A stretch of DNA of 64,000 nt from Stercorarius parasiticus (GCA_013396915.1 VWZL01001979.1:1127616-1191615), one strand, 5' to 3'. Shown: positions 1 to 13,440, counted from the stretch's first letter. Numbers and translations: made by a program. The notes: generated from the letters alone by a model not told the origin.

Positions 1-2562
1 TTCTCCATTGAATACTTATTTATTTCAAGAGTTCCTTGGCTTCCACCATTATGCTTTCTTCGGGCTTCTGAAAATTTGTTGTTGCCACAAATGAGCCTTG
101 CAAACTAAGGTCCTCTCTGAGTCTAGTTATGAAGTAGAAAGATTATTACTTACTTATTAAAATGAATTTACTTCATGTAAACACTACTTGCACATATCTG
201 TGTGGTTCTACATTACATTATCAGAAGAGAAATTTCAAGTTACATATATTCAAGCATGAAGGCCTATATCACAAGTCATTGACATGAGGAGTGTTCCAGT
301 GACCCCAAGAGAACCAGATTTTAGAAGTTAACATTTCAAAATGCATTAGCTCATTTGGATATTGTGCTTGTTAGAAAATATAGACTTCAAGTCAAATGTC
401 TTGAGTTCTCTTTCAGCCTTTTTGATCTTTTGATCCTGTGTCATGGGGTCATTGCAGCTCGCATTATTGAATTTGGGCCTCTGCTACTATAAATAGTGCT
501 GTCTTGTCAAAAATGTTATTTAACATTTTTATGTTAAATTATTTCTTTTAGTAGTGTTTTTAATAAAAAACCTGATGTCATTCTTGTGCTCATCCACAAT
601 AGATTGTAAACAAACAAAAAAATTTGCTAGTCACATGTTGTTTGTGATGTTTGTTTCAAACCTATTATTTAATGTCTCCACTGAGGATTTGCATTCTCAC
701 TCTCTTAAAGAATTATTTTTTTATAGTTTGTTATTTTTTGTTCTAACAAAAGCTAGCTTTACGTACTGGAAGTTTTCGGTAACCTTCAGCATAAGTCTGA
801 GAAACCTGAGACAGTCCCTTCTCATGGCTTTGGTTCATCCTGGCAGAAACATTCCATTGGATCGTGATCATAATAACAAAAAGGGATACGCAAGTGAGCT
901 CAATCTGATCTGATTTGGATCAGTTACGATTTGTCTGTAGTACACACCCCAACAGTTTGTTACGGGCTTCATATACACCTAAGCAGATATGGTCCTAATT
1001 TTAGGTTGCATTTGAATTGGGTACTGTATCTGATACCAAATTGATTTGGAAAAATAAGGCAAAGGTATAAGTTGTATAGTCATGCATTTTAGGTATGCAT
1101 GCCTTGCCATGTTTCTCTCAAACTATCAATTAATTAGTTAATGGTAAATAAGTCAGTGACTGTCTCCAATTTGCCAATCTAGTCTTTATGGTCTATAATT
1201 TTTATCCATCCCTGTAGAAAAAGATAGGTGAATATTTCTTGTCATATTCAGACTGATATTGCGCTGCTGAACTTGTCTAAAATTAACATTTGGATCTATT
1301 TTTTGTTATCTATTTAAAAAAAAAAAAAGTGAAAGCCAAAAGTAGTCATTTCTTATTACTATCATATAGTAATAAGGAATATAACAATGCATTAATTCTG
1401 TCCAGGTAGCATGTATTGTTACACTTTCTTGAGTATTTTTACCTTTAACAAATTGTGTAAAATGAACAAAACATGTCCTTCTCACACAGCAGTAGTTTTT
1501 GTGAAACTGAGTCTATAAGTTTTGTCCAGTAAAATGTTTATGGCACATCCTAGAAAAAGACATTCAAATTCCAAAGAAGCTTAATGACAAAACTGAAGTG
1601 CTTGTAGAATACAGATATCAATAAGTAGCTAACAGATTGCCCGTGATTTTGGAGAAGCTTGAATGCTGGCTGTAGACAACAGTAATGACAGTTATGCAAG
1701 AGAGATGTGGTCAAAAAAAGAACTTTTTGATTAGCATGAAGTAGGATTCAGGTGAAACATAGATGTCTGAATCTAATACTATCTTTTCACAAATGCTTAA
1801 CCACGGACTATATAGACTTTAGTTTAGTGCTGTGTTTCCTAAAAAGAAAAAAAAAAAAAAAGTTTCACAATCTCATTGCATTGTTTTTTATGTGCCTAGA
1901 AAAGTATCAGGGTATTACCTAAAGCAAATGGAAGGATGGCAATCACTATTTTTAACACAATAGCTGAATGGGAAAAACACAACACTTGTCATTCATTAGT
2001 CTGTTTACACAAAGGGTAGGACATTCTCCTGCAAAAAGAACAGATTAATTACCTTTTCTTTCTGAGAAGTTAGGAAATTACCTTTCTCCTCTCCCTTGCA
2101 AATATCCCAGTCAGCAGTCTTTTGTAAGAAATACTGCACAGAAATTAACCTCTGTCTTTACCATCTATCTATGTAAAGAGGTAAAGGACAAGATTTGTAC
2201 ATGGTCATATTTTCCTCTATGTGCCTTAAAGGAAGAGGACAAATGCTAATCTCTGTCCCTGCTGAAATAACTTCTAGGTCTAATGGCTTCACCGTTGAGG
2301 TGCTTATTGCCACTTGGGCACTCCCTAGGGAGCTTTGGTACGGAATGGTCGATGGTGAGTATTCCTAGATAGTCTGCCCTGGTCTTCTAACCTCCACCAG
2401 GTACTAAGCTGCTGAATAAGGCATTGAAAGGTCATGTTCTTCTCCACATTTTTTAAAAGACAAGAATCATCCCTATCACCATCCTATTCTGAAAGAACAA
2501 CACAAGCTTCTAACTTTTAGAGAGAGGTCTTACATGCTTTTAGTTATGAATAAAATGTTTAG
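1..2562. other. Unique AT-rich non-coding stretch
   Basis: I see no recognisable gene or repeat family here. There are A-runs at 1316-1328 and 1847-1861. An open frame of 119 codons at 554-913 (+) is rich in Phe, Leu and Ser, has no recognisable motif and lies in AT-rich DNA, so I treat it as chance. Confidence 0.6.
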
Positions 2563-3510
2563 AGTCATAGAATATCTCGAGTTGGAAGGGACCCATAAGG
2601 ATCATCAAGTACAACTACCTGCCCCTTACAGGACTACCTACAAACTAAACCATATGACTAAGACCCCCTTGAACACTGACAAGCTTCCATGGGGAGACAG
2701 TGCAGAACCTTATCCTAATGGCCAATCTGAACTTCCCCTGAAGCACCTTCATTCCATTTCCTCATGTCCTATCGCTGGTCACCAGAGAGAGGAGATCAGC
2801 ACCTCACACTCGGCTACCCCCTTGAGGAAGTTGTAGACTGCGATGAAGTCGCCCCTCAGTCTTCTTTTCTCCAAGCTGAACAAACCAAGAGACCTTAACT
2901 ACTGAAAGATCTTGCCCTCAAGACCTTTTCACCTTTCTTGGTTGCCCTGGACACACTCTAATAGTTTGATGTCCTTCTTATATTGAGGCACCCAAAACAC
3001 AGTACTTCAGATGGGGTCACAGCAGTGCAGTGTAGACTGGGACAATTGCCTTCCGCAACCATCTAGCTATGCTGTGCTTGATGCACCCCTTTTGGCTGCC
3101 AGGGCAAAATGTAGACTCGTATTCAACTTGCCATCAACCCAAACCCCCAGATCTCTTTCCACCACGTTGTTCTCCATCCTCTCATCCCACAATTTCTACA
3201 TATAACCAGATTACCCCATGCCAGGTTGAGAATCTGGCACTTGCTGTTGTTAAATTTCATATGTTAAATTTCATACTGGTAGGAGTGGGATGGATTGAGG
3301 TTCCCCTCCACAGGCAAATTTTGTTTAAAGCCCTCTTCACAGGCTTGGCAAGCAAGAGCTCTCTGTAAGGCCTTTGTACCACTGGGGGAGTCCACAGCTC
3401 CTCCTAATTTACTAATCATAGGCAAACTTACTTTATGTACATCTGTTTTCTGCATTCAGATCATTTATGAAAACATTAAAGAGTACTGGCCCTAAAATTG
3501 AGCACTGATT
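2563..3510 (-). mobile_element. CR1 LINE, 5'-truncated, heavily decayed
   Basis: The left edge has the reversed CR1 3' end (tcatagaatatctcgagttggaagggaccc region) and the body runs leftward through the conserved 3' coding block, so the element is on the minus strand. Similarity continues to about 3510, where the sequence matches the CR1 region upstream of the FADD catalytic box. Several stops and indels break the reverse transcriptase frame; only fragments remain, for example 3264-3455 on the minus strand. The 3' tail is one degraded unit rather than the fresh tandem seen in other copies. This looks like an old insertion. Right edge good to about 20 bp. Confidence 0.9.
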
Positions 3511-3609
3511 AGAGTATTGAGCTTTTATACATTACACGTAATACCTGAAAATACTCAATGCTCTCAATTTCTCTAGAAAATTCAGTTACGTGTTCTTACT
3601 TTGTTTTGC

Positions 3610-3641
3610 CTTTTTTTTTTTCTCTCTTTTTTTTTTTTTTC
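3610..3641. repeat. Poly-pyrimidine (T/CT) tract
   Basis: Nearly pure T with a short CTCTCT interruption. Simple low-complexity sequence about 100 bp to the right of the CR1 copy. Confidence 0.9.
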
Positions 3642-3889
3642 TTAAGCAGAGCACCCTGGCAACAATAGGCTACTTGGCCTGAGTTCCATGTTTAATTTCC
3701 AGTGAACTCCTGTATTAATTGTTTAAAGTTACGGCATGTAAAAATAGTAATTTTAACCACCTACCTGCTCATTTCTACAGTAAGTATTTGTTTGCTTTTT
3801 AGTGATATGCTTTCTAGTATCTAGATTGCTAGTTGTTAATAAAAGCGAGTTATTAAGACTATGAGTCAGGTTGTGACAAAACCTGGTAA

Positions 3890-5111
3890 CAGATTGACAT
3901 GGCTATGCTGGTTGAAGGCTGTGATCTAGATGTTATGCAGAAGGCCAAATACATCCTTGACACTATAGCTTGCTAGTGTAGGGTGCTGTTCTGGGGTGAC
4001 CCTGGTGAGATGCCAGGAGCCCACCAAAGCTTCTCTATCACTCCCCCTCCTCAGCTGGACAGGGGAGAGTAAATATAATGAAAAGCTCGTGGTCTGAGGT
4101 AAGGACAGGGAGACATCACTCACCAATTACTGTCACAAGTAAAACCCACTGAACTCAGTAAAATTAGTTTAATTTATTGCCAATCAAATCAGAGTAGGGT
4201 ATTGAGAAATAAAACCAGATCTTTAAACACCTTTCCCTCACCCCTCCCTTCTTCCCAAACTTAACTTCACTCCTGATTTTCTCTGCCTCCTCCCCACAGG
4301 TGGCACAGGGGGATGGGGAATGGGGGTTGCAGTCAGTTCATCACACATTGTCTCTGCTGCTCCTTCCTCCTCATACTCTTCTCCTGCTTCAGCGTTGGGT
4401 CCCTCCCATGGGAGACAGTCCTCCATGCACTTCTCCAACATGACTCCATCCCACAGGCTGCAGTTCTTCAAGAACTGCTCCAGCATGGCTCCTTTCCACG
4501 AGGTGCAGTCCTTCAGGAACAGACTGCTCCAGTGTGGGTCCCCCACAGGGTCACAAATCCTGCCAGGAAACCTACTTCAGTGTGGGCTCCTCTCTCCATG
4601 GGGTCACAGGTCCTGCCAGGACCATGCTCCAGTGCGGGCTTCCCATGGGGTCACAGCCTCCTTTGGGCATCTACCTACTCCTGCTTAGGGTCATCCATGG
4701 GCTGCAGGTGGATATCAGCTCCACCTTTAACCTCCATGGGCTGCATAAGGACAGCCTGCCTCACCATGGTCTTCACCTCAGGCTGCAGGGGAATATCTGC
4801 TCCAGTATCTGCAGCCCTCCTTCTTCACTGACCTTGGTGTCTTCAGAATTATTTCTCTCACGTATTCTCACTCCCCTGTCCTGGCTGCTGTTGCACAGCA
4901 GTTTTTCCCTCTTCTTAAATATGTTATCACAGAGGCACGACCACCATCACTGATTGGCTCAGCCTTGGCCAGCAGTGGGTCCGTCTTGGAGCTGACTGGC
5001 ATTGGCTGTATCATAAGGGAAGATTCTAGACACTTCTCACAGAAGCCACCCCTGTAGCCCCCCACTACCAAAACCTTGCCACACAAACCCAATACAGGTT
5101 CTTTCACCACA
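3890..5111 (-). mobile_element. Old endogenous-retrovirus LTR-like element (CpG-depleted)
   Basis: I recognise this as a dispersed avian repeat. Read on the minus strand it starts TGTGGTG at 5111, carries an AATAAA signal in the stretch around 4175-4185, and reaches a CCAGAACA end near 3987, giving an LTR-like span of about 1.1 kb. A further ~100 bp to the left (about 3890-3986) probably belongs to the internal region. The centre is a degenerate minisatellite (separate entry). Many positions that look like ancestral CpG are now TG or CA, which fits old methylated DNA. The ERV class is not determined. Open frames across it, such as 4238-4546 (-) and 4313-4831 (+), reflect repeat periodicity and are not host genes. 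Confidence 0.7.
4402..4540 (-). repeat. Three-unit ~45-bp minisatellite inside the LTR
   Basis: Units at 4402-4446 and 4447-4491 are each 45 bp; a third at 4492-4540 is 49 bp. On the minus strand each has the pattern GA(G/C)YCA..CTGGAG..GT..TGRAGRACTG. Because 45 is a multiple of three, the minus frame shows a 15-residue periodicity (LEQFLKNCSLW, LEKCMEDCLPW). Looser copies of a related 35-50 bp unit, with 'ggggtcacag' and 'tcctgccagg' blocks, continue to about 4810. Confidence 0.75.
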
Positions 5112-8100
5112 CCTTTCCAATGTTGTTATGTCCACATTAAGACAGTGGTTTAGTATGGATATATACCTGTCAGGTAGAGAGTGTAGGCAGCCCTGTCTTC
5201 CTGGAAATTCTAATTTCTGGTGTTATGCAGAACCTTCTGCAAAATCAGTCTGCTCTAAATATACTTATTTGCAAAAGTTTTCTGCACAGCACAAGCATGC
5301 AGTGAAAACCATTTGATGGAAAATGTACACAGTAGTGATAATTACTTGCAATCAGCGAGACCTTAACCAGAGAACATTAGATGTAAACAAAAAAGTTCCA
5401 TTCAATTAAAAAAAAAAAAAAAGATGAAATAGTAGTGAGGAAGGCCAAGTGCTCTGACACACTGTTTTTGCAGTGCATCATCAGTAAAGGCAGTATATAT
5501 CAACTTTACAGGGGAATCAGATCAAAAGGAAGTGGAGAATGTTGCTGGCTGATTGAATCATTTGTCGAGGTTCTGATCATGCCATCATTTTATGAAATGG
5601 TGGTTGCAAGGGCAAAGCCAGATAGTGAGTACAGTTTCATGTACACAGAATTGTGGTATCAAGCTAGCACAGCAACACAAAAAAAAAAAAGAAGATGGTA
5701 TTCTAGGAAACCTGTTCTTACTTAATTTGCATTTTCTACCAATTTTTGGAAGACTTTAGTTTTAACATTTTTACAGAATTTTGTTAAGGACAGATCTTAC
5801 AACTTTAAAAAATTCCTTTGAACTTAGCTTTTTTCAGTGACAGAAGTGGTTACAGGGAGGACACGGGATTTATATCTTTAGCTTAATTTAAACCTGAAGA
5901 TTCATCAAAAGTTATGTTGAAAACTAAAAAAAAGTAAGGCAACCTATGTATATACCTTTGTTATTTCTTTAATAAATGAAATGAAATTGAAACGGATGGC
6001 TGAATTTTTCTGGGCATACGTCTTGGTACTTGTGTATATTCTGGAGTCTGTTTTTGCTTTTCAGCAGTTATATCTTACTCATCATTAGCTCAATTAAAGA
6101 TCAAAATCCTTTTTCTCTCATATGCATGTCAATTATTTATTTCAGAAAACTCGTTTAAAATTATCCAGCAACAGATCCATTATAAAATCTTCCCATGTTT
6201 TGCTTTTTACTTTTACAGAAGAAAATATGAATATCAGTTATTGACAGTTTTAAATTGTTAATGACTTTTGGGTTAAGTTCCTGAATAATTCACAGACTCA
6301 ACTAAATTTTGAAATACAAAGTTCTAGCTGAGCACCATGGACATGAAACCATGACATAAAACAAAGCTGCAAATATGGACCTGAAATGAGCTGCAAAGGA
6401 AGCAGCCCTTTCCCCATTCCTGAAGGAGTTCAGCATTCACCAGAGGAATGTTCTTTTCTGTACTTTATTGTAGTGGCTTGTAGTCCAGGGTAGATGTGGG
6501 AACGTGAAAGCTGCAGTAAGCAGTCTAATGGCAATAGTGTTGGGGCTGCAGGGCTACCAGTTCTTCAGGGGCCACTCTGCTTCTGTGTTACACTGAACCC
6601 CCACTGTGAAGAGCTTTGGCTAATGGCAAGCAAGTCACAGGAATGGAAAAAAACATTCTCTAGAGCTGTGCTACTATAGACTAATGCTGTACCACACTGG
6701 AAGAGAACAATTACAGATATCTAAAGCCAATAAACTTGTAGAAAGACCAAGTTCTATGGGTTAGAAATTCTGCCTTCATTACTACCTTCTTTTTGAGAAT
6801 TAAAAAGAAACTGTGAAGATTTCAGGCCTTTAACATTTTGGGATTCTAATAAATGCTATCTCCAAAAGTGCCTGCCATCTTTATGCATTTGACACCTCTA
6901 TTGCTGTTTGCATCCCTGTGACACATTTTTTCTTCTCTCTTTTTTTTTTTATTTTTCGTTTTGTTGGCGTTTTTTTTGTTACCTTGTTCCTTATTATGAA
7001 CTTTTTGACTTTAAGTGTGAGACAAATTCATACCCTTAAGAGTTCTTAAAGCCCATAACACCCCATATACTTTCAGATTATAGTATACTAACAGTAAAAG
7101 AGTTTACATGTTCTTCTCTGCAATTTCTTTGTAAGATAGCACCCAATAAAGAAAAAGCATCACCTGGAACTGCAAAATTGACTTCAACTTTCTCTTTAGT
7201 TCTCTCTTCACCTTTCTAATTTCAAAACAAACTGCTGTTCTTGAAAAACAGCTGTCTCCCCAGTCAATGAAGCTACTGCACCCCTAACTTGCCTCTCCTT
7301 TCCTACTTCATAGATAATCAATTTTATTATTCATAATCAGTTGTTCCTTATATTCCCCTTTTCCAGCAGTATCCTTCACATGATCAGTGCGAATGTTTTT
7401 TGACAAAGACTGCTTTTCCCTAATGAAATACATTAATTCTTAGTCCAGGGAGTATGAAATTCATAGGATGTGTACCTTCTTCTATAGTCAACAGTACAGA
7501 ACTGCAAATGAGGTGTTCATCACTACTTAGATTTTACTTGTATTCTAAGTGGACTAACATGCTAGCAGACAGAGGTTGTACTGTCTACATAGTCAAAGGA
7601 AGTTCACCACTGTCTTTTAATTCATTAATGCATGCCTCCATCCTTCACAAACTTCAGGTGAGGTTTTCAAAATTTTAATCAAAAAAGTCACAGCAGAGAA
7701 TTTTTTTGTTTTAAAATATATTTAGAACAAATGTCAGATTCTTCCTTGTTGCTTCTGCTTCCACAGCATCTCCAATGTTAGTCACACCCAGTTCTCCTCT
7801 ACTTGTATCACTAGAGTCCAAATATCTGGGAGTTCAAAGAGAGTACCTTTTCCTTTTTGATAAGATGCACTACAGGTGTTTTCTCTATTTCTCCTAAACT
7901 GTTTACACCCACACCTCCAGCCTTTGCTCAGTTTGATACTCAACGTAACTTCAGTGAACCAGGAGGATTTGCAATGACAATGGTTAAACTCGATGACAGT
8001 ATCATAGCCTAGTGCAAAGTAATTCTCTGTTTCATGCCAACAATCAATAACCTTCCTTTTCACCTTGAGAATTTACCAGAGGAGCATAGTGAGAACATTG

Positions 8101-8511
8101 CCACAAGAAGTTGTAGACATCTAGGTAAAGAGGGGGGAAAAAATGGACTTATTCTCCTTCTCGCCTTTCCTTAAATGTAGAAAAGAACTTGGTTAGTTAT
8201 GAAGCAACTTCCAGAAAGAAGGAGAAGTTTATTTCTCTCCTGATTTCATTATGAAGGTCTTAAATCAAAAGATCCACATTTAGTTCTAAGGCCAAAATCT
8301 GCATTTTCTCGTCTTCCAATAAATTCTGTGGTTTACAAGAGTACATATGCTTGCACAAACACATGCACACTGTTACACTGATAAAGTTAAACAAATACAT
8401 TCTAGATTTACACACTTTTAAATTTAAGGGTGAAATAATAAAAACAGCTTCACATCAAAATCAAAGTAAGACTCTTCAGAGTATAAAAATGGATAAGTCC
8501 AAACAAGTTCA
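5112..8511. other. Unique stretch, no gene recognised
   Basis: AT-rich sequence with A-runs at 5408-5422 and 5681-5691. Open frames at 5435-5725 (+, 96 codons), 7454-7678 (+) and 7782-8063 (-, 93 codons) have no recognisable motif or domain and no convincing start context. I treat them as chance openings. Confidence 0.55.
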
Positions 8512-9836
8512 CAGAATCATAGAATCATAGGGTTGGAAGGGACCTCTGGAGATCATCTGGTCCAACTCCCCTGCCAGGGCAGGGTCACCTAGAGCAGGTT
8601 GCACAGCAATGCGTCCAGGAGGGTTTTGAATGTCTCCAGAGATGGAGACTCCACCACCTCTCTGGGCAGCCTGTTCCAATGCTCTGTCATCCTCAAAGGA
8701 AAGAAGTTCCTTCTCATGTTTAGGTGGAACTTCCTGTGCTCAAGTTTGTGCCCATTACCTCTTGTCCTGTTGCTGGGCACCACTGAAAAGAGCCTGGCCC
8801 CATCCTCCTGACACCCACCCTTTCAGTATTTATAAGTGTTGATAAGGTCCCCCCTCAGCCGTCTTTTTTCTAGACTGAAGATACCCAAATCCCTCAGCCT
8901 TTCTTTATAAGAGAGGTGTTCCAATCCCCTAATCATCTTTATAGTCCTTTGCTGCACTCTTTCCAGCAGTTCCCTGTCCTTCTTGAACTGGGGAGCCCAG
9001 AACTGGACACAGTACTCCAGGTGCGGCCTCACCAAGGCAGAGTAGAGGGGGAGGATGACCTCCCTCGACCTGCTTGCCACACTCTTCTTGATGCACCCCA
9101 GGATGCCATTGGCCTTCTTGGCCACAAGGGCACATTGCTGGCTCATGGTCATCCTGTTGTCCACCAGGACTCCCAGGTCTCTTTCCACCGAGCTGCTCTC
9201 CAGCAGGTCAGCCCCCAACCTGTATTGGTGCATGGGGTTATTCCTCCCCAGGTGCAGCGCCCTACACTTGGCCTTATTGAATTTCATAAGGTTTCTCTCC
9301 GCCCAACTCTCCAGCCTGTCTAGGTCTCTCTGCATGGCGGCACAGTCTTCCAGTGTGTCAGCCACCCCCCCCAGCTTTGTGTCATCGGCAAACTTGATGA
9401 GGGTGCACTCTATCCCCTCATCCAGGTCATTGATGGATATATTGAACAGGACTGGACCCAGTACTGACCCCTGGGGAACACTACTCGTCACTGACCTCCA
9501 ACTAGACTCTGTGCCCCTAATCATGACCCTCTGAGTTCTGTCTTTCAACCAGTTATCTATCCACCTTACTGTCCATTCATCTAACCCACTCTTCGTAATC
9601 TTCCCTATGAGGATGCTGTGGGAGACCATGTTGAATGCCTTGCTTAAGTCAAGGTAGACCACTACTGCCCTCCCCTCATCTATCCATTCAGTCATTCCAT
9701 CATAGAAGGCTATCAGATTAGTCAGACATGATTTCCCCTTGGTGAATCCATGTTGAGTACTTCTGATAACTTTCTTTTCCTCCACATGCCTTGAGATGAC
9801 TCCCAGAACGAGCTGGTTGACCTGGTTGTTTGACAT
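8512..9836 (-). mobile_element. CR1 LINE, 5'-truncated, best-preserved copy
   Basis: The reversed 3' tail (two 'agaatcat' units) lies at 8512-8530, followed by the diagnostic 'gggttggaagggacctc' segment and 1.3 kb of uninterrupted similarity to the CR1 ORF2 3' half. The 5' truncation falls near 9825-9836, inside the N-terminal part of the reverse transcriptase. Only one stop codon separates it from a continuous frame (separate entry), so it is the youngest or least-decayed CR1 in the window. Confidence 0.95.
8589..9836 (-). pseudogene. CR1 ORF2 reverse transcriptase, truncated, one in-frame stop
   Basis: This is the C-terminal half of the LINE ORF2 protein, which copies the element's RNA into DNA at a nicked target. 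The first 337 codons (8823-9836) hold the RT palm: YLDLSKAFN at residues 61-69 with catalytic Asp63, [11 protein letters not shown] at 121-131, and FADD at 149-152 with Asp151 and Asp152. A TGA at 8823-8825 interrupts the frame. The same frame then reopens and runs to a TAG at 8589-8591 through the conserved C-terminal block ([36 protein letters not shown]). The endonuclease domain and RT N-terminus are missing through 5' truncation, so the copy cannot move by itself. The first six or so residues are probably flanking DNA rather than CR1. Confidence 0.9.
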
Positions 9837-12800
9837 GGTTTATAAGTTGTTTGACCTGTTTTATAAATAATTGATAAAAATGAATAGAATTATCCAGGAA
9901 CCTGCTCTCCTGTGTAGAAATCCTGAAAGCATATTCCGTGAAAAATTCTGACTCTTAAAGTCACAAATATCCTTTTTTTTTTTTTTGTAATTAGTAATTT
10001 CATGTTCTGATGATAAACATCTGCAAGAAAGTCCTAGTGGAAGGAGCACTGATTGTGCTCTATATCCAGCGGAGAAATAGTATTCTGCTAGTAGTACGCT
10101 GATAAATAAATATGAGGGGGTTGGGGGGACAGGACACGGACACACACAGGACACAGATGACCGTACTATATAAACTATACCACATAAATATGCTATGCTA
10201 TGACCTCTCTCCTTCAAACAAGTTTGCTTTTCAACCTTTTCTGGATTTATCTTTCAAGTTTATTTTGAGTATCTGACTGGGAACCAGAGACATAATGCAA
10301 TGTGAATATACTGCTAAAATTACTTAACAAAATCATGACATTCCAGTAGCCTAAATAACCCATTTTGGGGAAAAATGACCAATCTTGCCCATGTAAGTTA
10401 AAATTATGTGTAAAAAGCCCTAACAGTATGATAGATTTTTTTTATTTTTTTCTGAATTGGAAAATGCAATGCAAATGCTAAAGATATTAAACTGTTGAAC
10501 TTGCCAGTTCTGAAACACACTGCCAAGAGGAAAATTCTGCTCTAGGCAGAGAAATATATCTCATGGGAAGAAGGTACTGTATGCCTTGCCTCAATTTCTA
10601 AAACATGCGTTTCTAATATGCTGCTGAAGGGTAAAATATGTCTCCCAGTAGAACATGACATGATTCTCTTCACTTTATTTTATGCTTCCAATCTACTGCT
10701 TCATAGACTCTTCAGAATGGAGCCATGTTGAAATTTATGGTTTCACTCACCTGTAATTTTAATAAACTAGCTGTGTGAAGAGATTCATCCAAGCATGAAT
10801 AAATAAGAAATATAGAAAAATCTTTGTAAGAAATAAATGATATAAACATATACTTGTTGAATTCACAATATTATGGGAATTTACCTATAATAAATGTATT
10901 GACTACTCTATAAAAGCACCATAATATCACAATATTGCAGTTATCATAATTTGCCAGGTTCTTTTTTTTTTTTTTATAGGATAAAAATGCCCCTAGCGTG
11001 GTGCTATATTTTTATCTCCTAGTTAAAAGGTCATTAATAAAATATCTATTGTGGATTAATATTTCTATAGGGAATAACTATCAAGGATAAATGCTAAAAG
11101 CAAAATAACTTGATGTTTCTGGACTTCTGATTAGTGAAACATAATCATACAGGGGAGCTTCACAGACTCCTGAGTAAAACAAAGCATTATGTGAAAACAG
11201 GCTCTTGAATTTAAGGTGTCCTTAGTGTCTTTGGTGACTCTTGTTTTAATATGACAGAAAATGCACACAGTTAAAATTGAATTGCACATAAACAGCTTGA
11301 TAAGCCAACCACACTGGAAGTCTGTCATCTCATAATAGTACATTATATTAAAAATATTAGATAAACTAAGGCTTGGAAAATAACTATATCCAATGTTGTG
11401 GAAGGGTAAAGGCAGCATAGGAACAATGCTCACATCCATAACACCTAGTATCTTGCTGAATATTACTGAATCATGTTGCCTGTTTAGATGTCATTTATTC
11501 ATCACAAGATACTTATTAAAAGCTAAATCAAATAAAGATTCCTGAGGCAAGATCTAGGAATATACTTGCAGGTGGTGATATTCCCCCTCTATATTCTCTG
11601 TATTTACATATTTTCTATGGAAAGCAACGGTAGAATTAAGGATTGTGTTCTGGTAGTCAAGTTTTTAATGGTAAAGTAATAACTTTTAGTATGCTAGCTA
11701 ACATATTTGAAAAAACAGAGTGGTTTCTCTGTACGTAAGTCCTTGGCACTGCAGGGTTGAAGCAGAAGCAGCAAACTACAAAACAAAGCATGAATTAAGA
11801 GCAATTTTTCCAAGTTTAACCAGATGAAGTGATCTATCCGATGAATGAGAGAAGAAAACTTAGTCCAAATTCCAGGAGCAAACACAGATTCATCAACATT
11901 ATCACAATTATTAATATTCTCAATAAAGATAATTACCCAACTTGGGTCCTTATTCAGAGAACAAACCCAGTGTTTGGCTTCTTCCATGACTCAAAAAAAC
12001 TGCTGGAGATATCTCTGTGAACACTATATTAACTTATTCTAAATCTTAATAATACTTCTGGTACCTATGCAACTTCTGAGTTTGCCTTAGGACAGAAGTA
12101 TTTTTTCCACTTAAAAAATTCCCTTTAAGATGGTTCCCATGAGACAAAGTTTTGGCTCCAGTGCCCTGATTTATATTCAATATTATGCTTAATGCTTGAA
12201 ATGTCAAATATGGTTGGAGATAAGATATTTATGTTGAATAAAGAAAGCAAAGATCACATGTCAACGAAGCCTTTTCCTGGCACACTGCAGAAGCAAGCAT
12301 TTAAAAGTCATGAAGAGATTGTTTGCTTTGACTGGTAGAGAAGGCTTCCGTAAAACATTCTATTCATTTCTGCACCTAAAATGCTTTAAAGTGACTTCTC
12401 TGGTGATGAGGCTTTAAGAAAATATTAATTCATCCTGTTTTATGTATGAAAAAAATACATGTATTTTATTTCTTAATCCTCTCCTCCTATGTACATTTTC
12501 CAGGGTTATTATAGAAAGAGAGAAAAAGGCAAAGCCATTCCAAGACTCTCAAAGTCCATTATATGTTATCAGTTTCTTCTCTCTTTAGAGTGATTTTTTT
12601 GATGAAATATTTAAAGTAATTCTTTTCTCAAATAACCTGTAATAATCAATGATCTGGAACAAAGTGGAAGACCAGGTGACTGCTTTAATTTCAGTAAATT
12701 CCTTGAATAGGAAAAAGGAGAGATGGATGGTGATTCTGATTCATGAAGAATATTTAGTAGGCATAATTAGATAGCTAAAGTTCTAAGATGTTCAGTTATT

Positions 12801-13194
12801 CCACAGTTTCTCAGCCATTTTTAAACCTATGTTGCCTGTAGCAACGTATCTTGTTTCCTAAAAAAGTATCCCTGATGTACCTAGAAAAAAAAATCATACT
12901 AGGGCATCTTCAGAATATTTGTATTAAACGTGTTTATGAATTAAGTACTTAGATGCTCTATGAAACTTAGATCTTGCAAAAAAATTAAACCTTAGAAAAA
13001 GGAATAAATGACTGCACTGTTGAAATCGCCTGGAAATACTGCTATAAAGCGAGACTTGTGTCAGTATTAAAGCAATCAACGTATTAGCTTAAGAAAAAAC
13101 AGACAACACACAAAAACCTGACATGGCTGATATAAAAATAACTGCTTGTGTCTGGAAAATGTAATAGATGGCTCAAGAGTTGTTCTCGGTGAAA

Positions 13195-13440
13195 ATACAG
13201 CTTTTTTTATTGTTGCCATGGTCATTGTTAGTGTGAGGTAGCAGTCCCATAGAGGCCAGCTGAGTAGATTAGGCCTGTCCACAAGTAATCCAAGTTATGT
13301 ATTGGACATTTAAAGAAACGTTTGTTGTATATAAAAATTGCTGGGTGAACAGTCTGAGTCCTGTGTGTCTGATCATTAAACTTGTCTTGTTTTGATGCTA
13401 TTGTCTGAGTCTGTAATTCTGGTGGGATTCCAAATGTCAG
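13195..13440 (+). mobile_element. Possible decayed LTR 3' part
   Basis: The order of signals resembles an LTR: a TATA-like 'gtatataaaaattg' near 13327, an ATTAAA signal near 13374, then 'gtctgagtctgtaattctggtgggattcc' spacing typical of avian ERV U5, and a possible ...TGTCA end at about 13440. I cannot locate the 5' end and no partner copy exists in this window. Identification rests on resemblance only. Confidence 0.3.

Noticed and set aside
554..913. 119-codon + frame near the left end
   Set aside because: Rich in Phe, Leu and Ser with no motif; no splice or promoter evidence.
4313..4831. 172-codon + frame overlapping several others
   Set aside because: It lies wholly inside the LTR-like element and comes from its minisatellite period and high GC; the other frames are open over the same stretch.
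8916..9534. Plus-strand frames of 135 and 159 codons over the CR1 copy
   Set aside because: They are antisense shadows of the CR1 reverse transcriptase frame.
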